From Gammaproteobacteria bacterium (GTDB lineage: Bacteria; Pseudomonadota; Gammaproteobacteria; Competibacterales; Competibacteraceae), in the NCBI GenBank assembly GCA_020846135.1, contig JADLEK010000017.1:124001-188000 (forward strand): a stretch of DNA of 64,000 nucleotides, written 5' to 3'. A model generated the notes under the pieces. The model was not told the DNA's origin. It did not search any database and saw only the letters and a list, made by a program, of their open reading frames with translations. Each line of letters begins with the position of its first letter. The first letter of the stretch is position 1. The position numbers were made by a program, and so were the translations under genes. Shown here in pieces: positions 63,331 to 64,000 of this stretch.

Positions 63331-64000
63331 TCCACCCCCGCAACGCCATAAATACCCGGCTGCTGATAGCCGATTTCTTCGGTGACTTCCTGATCAAACA
63401 GATTCTCGATCCGGCCATAAAGGGTGAATTCCTTATTCAGCTTGGCTCGACCAAATACCGAAACACTGGTGTAGCTGTCCGTGTCCTTGTCGCCATTCCA
63501 GCGCAGGCGGGGGTCGGTGTAATAGACATTGCCGCCGAGCGAGTAGCGATCCTGTTGATAAGTCAAACCCAGGTTGGCCGTGTTATAAGCGACTTGCACC
63601 GTTCGGAATTGTTCGCCGTCTTTCTCACTCCAGGAGTCGGTGTAGGTGTAATTGCCATTCAGACTCCAGTGTTCGTCGAGCCAATAATTGCCGACTAATT
63701 CCACCCCCTGGCTTTGACCTTGATCCCGGTTGATGTAGGTTCCTTCATAAGTGCCGTCCGGGTTGACTTGACCGATGAAAGTGATGATGTCGTCCAGTTG
63801 GGTATGCCAATAAGTAAGTTCGACATTCAGCCGCTTGTCCAAGAAGGTCTGACGGAGACCCGCTTCGATAGTGCGACCCTCCTCAGGTTGTACGTCCGGA
63901 TTACCGTATAAGGGATCAAACAGTTGAAAAAAGCTGGGCGCTTTAAAACTCGTACCGTAATTGGCGTACAGGGTAGTATTAACATCCTTGAAGGTATAAG
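63318..64000 (-). CDS. TonB-dependent outer-membrane receptor, C-terminal part (BtuB-like; 5' end outside window)
   Basis: The last ~226 residues of a TonB-dependent receptor beta-barrel run in from the right edge. They contain YGTSFKAPSFFQLFDPLYGNPDVQPEEG, VELTYWHTQLDDII, NRDQGQSQGVELVGNYWLDEHWSLNGNYTYTD and the end LYGRIENLFDQEVTEEIGYQQPGIYGVAGVEWKF with a terminal aromatic residue. The barrel strand pattern and the NLFDQ block are most like BtuB and its relatives. It is the first visible gene of the uptake operon. A cobalamin riboswitch, if any, would lie outside the window. Confidence 0.92.
   Translation of the reverse strand, partial: YTFKDVNTTLYANYGTSFKAPSFFQLFDPLYGNPDVQPEEGRTIEAGLRQTFLDKRLNVELTYWHTQLDDIITFIGQVNPDGTYEGTYINRDQGQSQGVELVGNYWLDEHWSLNGNYTYTDSWSEKDGEQFRTVQVAYNTANLGLTYQQDRYSLGGNVYYTDPRLRWNGDKDTDSYTSVSVFGRAKLNKEFTLYGRIENLFDQEVTEEIGYQQPGIYGVAGVEWKF

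Overview
The window looks like the chromosome of a diazotrophic, GC-rich gammaproteobacterium. It carries a molybdenum nitrogenase cluster with NifL/NifA control, an Rnf complex, large c-di-GMP signalling proteins and many decayed accessory genes. Competibacter/Contendobacter or purple-sulfur-bacteria relatives (Chromatiales) are my best guess for the lineage; this is inferred from gene content, not from a marker gene.

Layout. 1-12580 (+): the tail of pgi, an MBL-fold hydrolase, three overlapping signalling genes (CheB-CheR fusion; PAS-GGDEF-EAL-CZB-PAS-histidine kinase; REC-GAF-PocR-GGDEF-EAL) and alanine dehydrogenase. 12847-15675 (-): hisB-H-A-F. 15938-25505 (-): nifH-D-K-T-Y-orf-nifF-nifE-N-X-fdxB, read from a sigma54/NifA promoter in front of nifH. 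25649-26521 (+): draT, divergent from nifH. 26522-29269 (-): nifB, a [2Fe-2S] ferredoxin, a Shethna FeSII-like protein and nifQ, with their own NifA site and -24/-12 promoter. 29645-32786 (-): nifL-nifA. 33081-38489 (+): rnfABCDGEH behind a third NifA site and -24/-12 promoter. Together these make a nitrogen-fixation unit: structural genes, FeMo-co assembly, electron supply (Rnf, flavodoxin, ferredoxins), oxygen protection (FeSII) and post-translational switch-off (DraT).

38500-48000 is an accessory region: a truncated Fur-family gene, an AT-rich gene for a probable PD-(D/E)XK protein, a broken integrase, a probable toxin-antitoxin pair, the tail of a metal-binding protein gene, a SagB-type oxidoreductase fused to a VapC/PIN tail, and a 1150-residue nucleoside phosphorylase-NACHT-FGE protein. 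The 3' end of that last gene looks like the variable region of a diversity-generating retroelement. This is the most exciting object in the window: a candidate diversifiable, NLR-like conflict or immune sensor. No reverse transcriptase or template repeat is visible here.

46984-55934: selO, a MacAB/NodT-type tripartite exporter (-) and a divergent two-component system (+). 56013-64000 (-): a TonB-dependent uptake operon for cobalamin or a ferric siderophore (receptor, ExbB, ExbD, TonB, binding protein, permease, ATPase). Its distal genes are decaying: a CWC-type protein with an in-frame TAG, a FhuF-like protein with an in-frame TGA and a truncated cobalamin adenosyltransferase.
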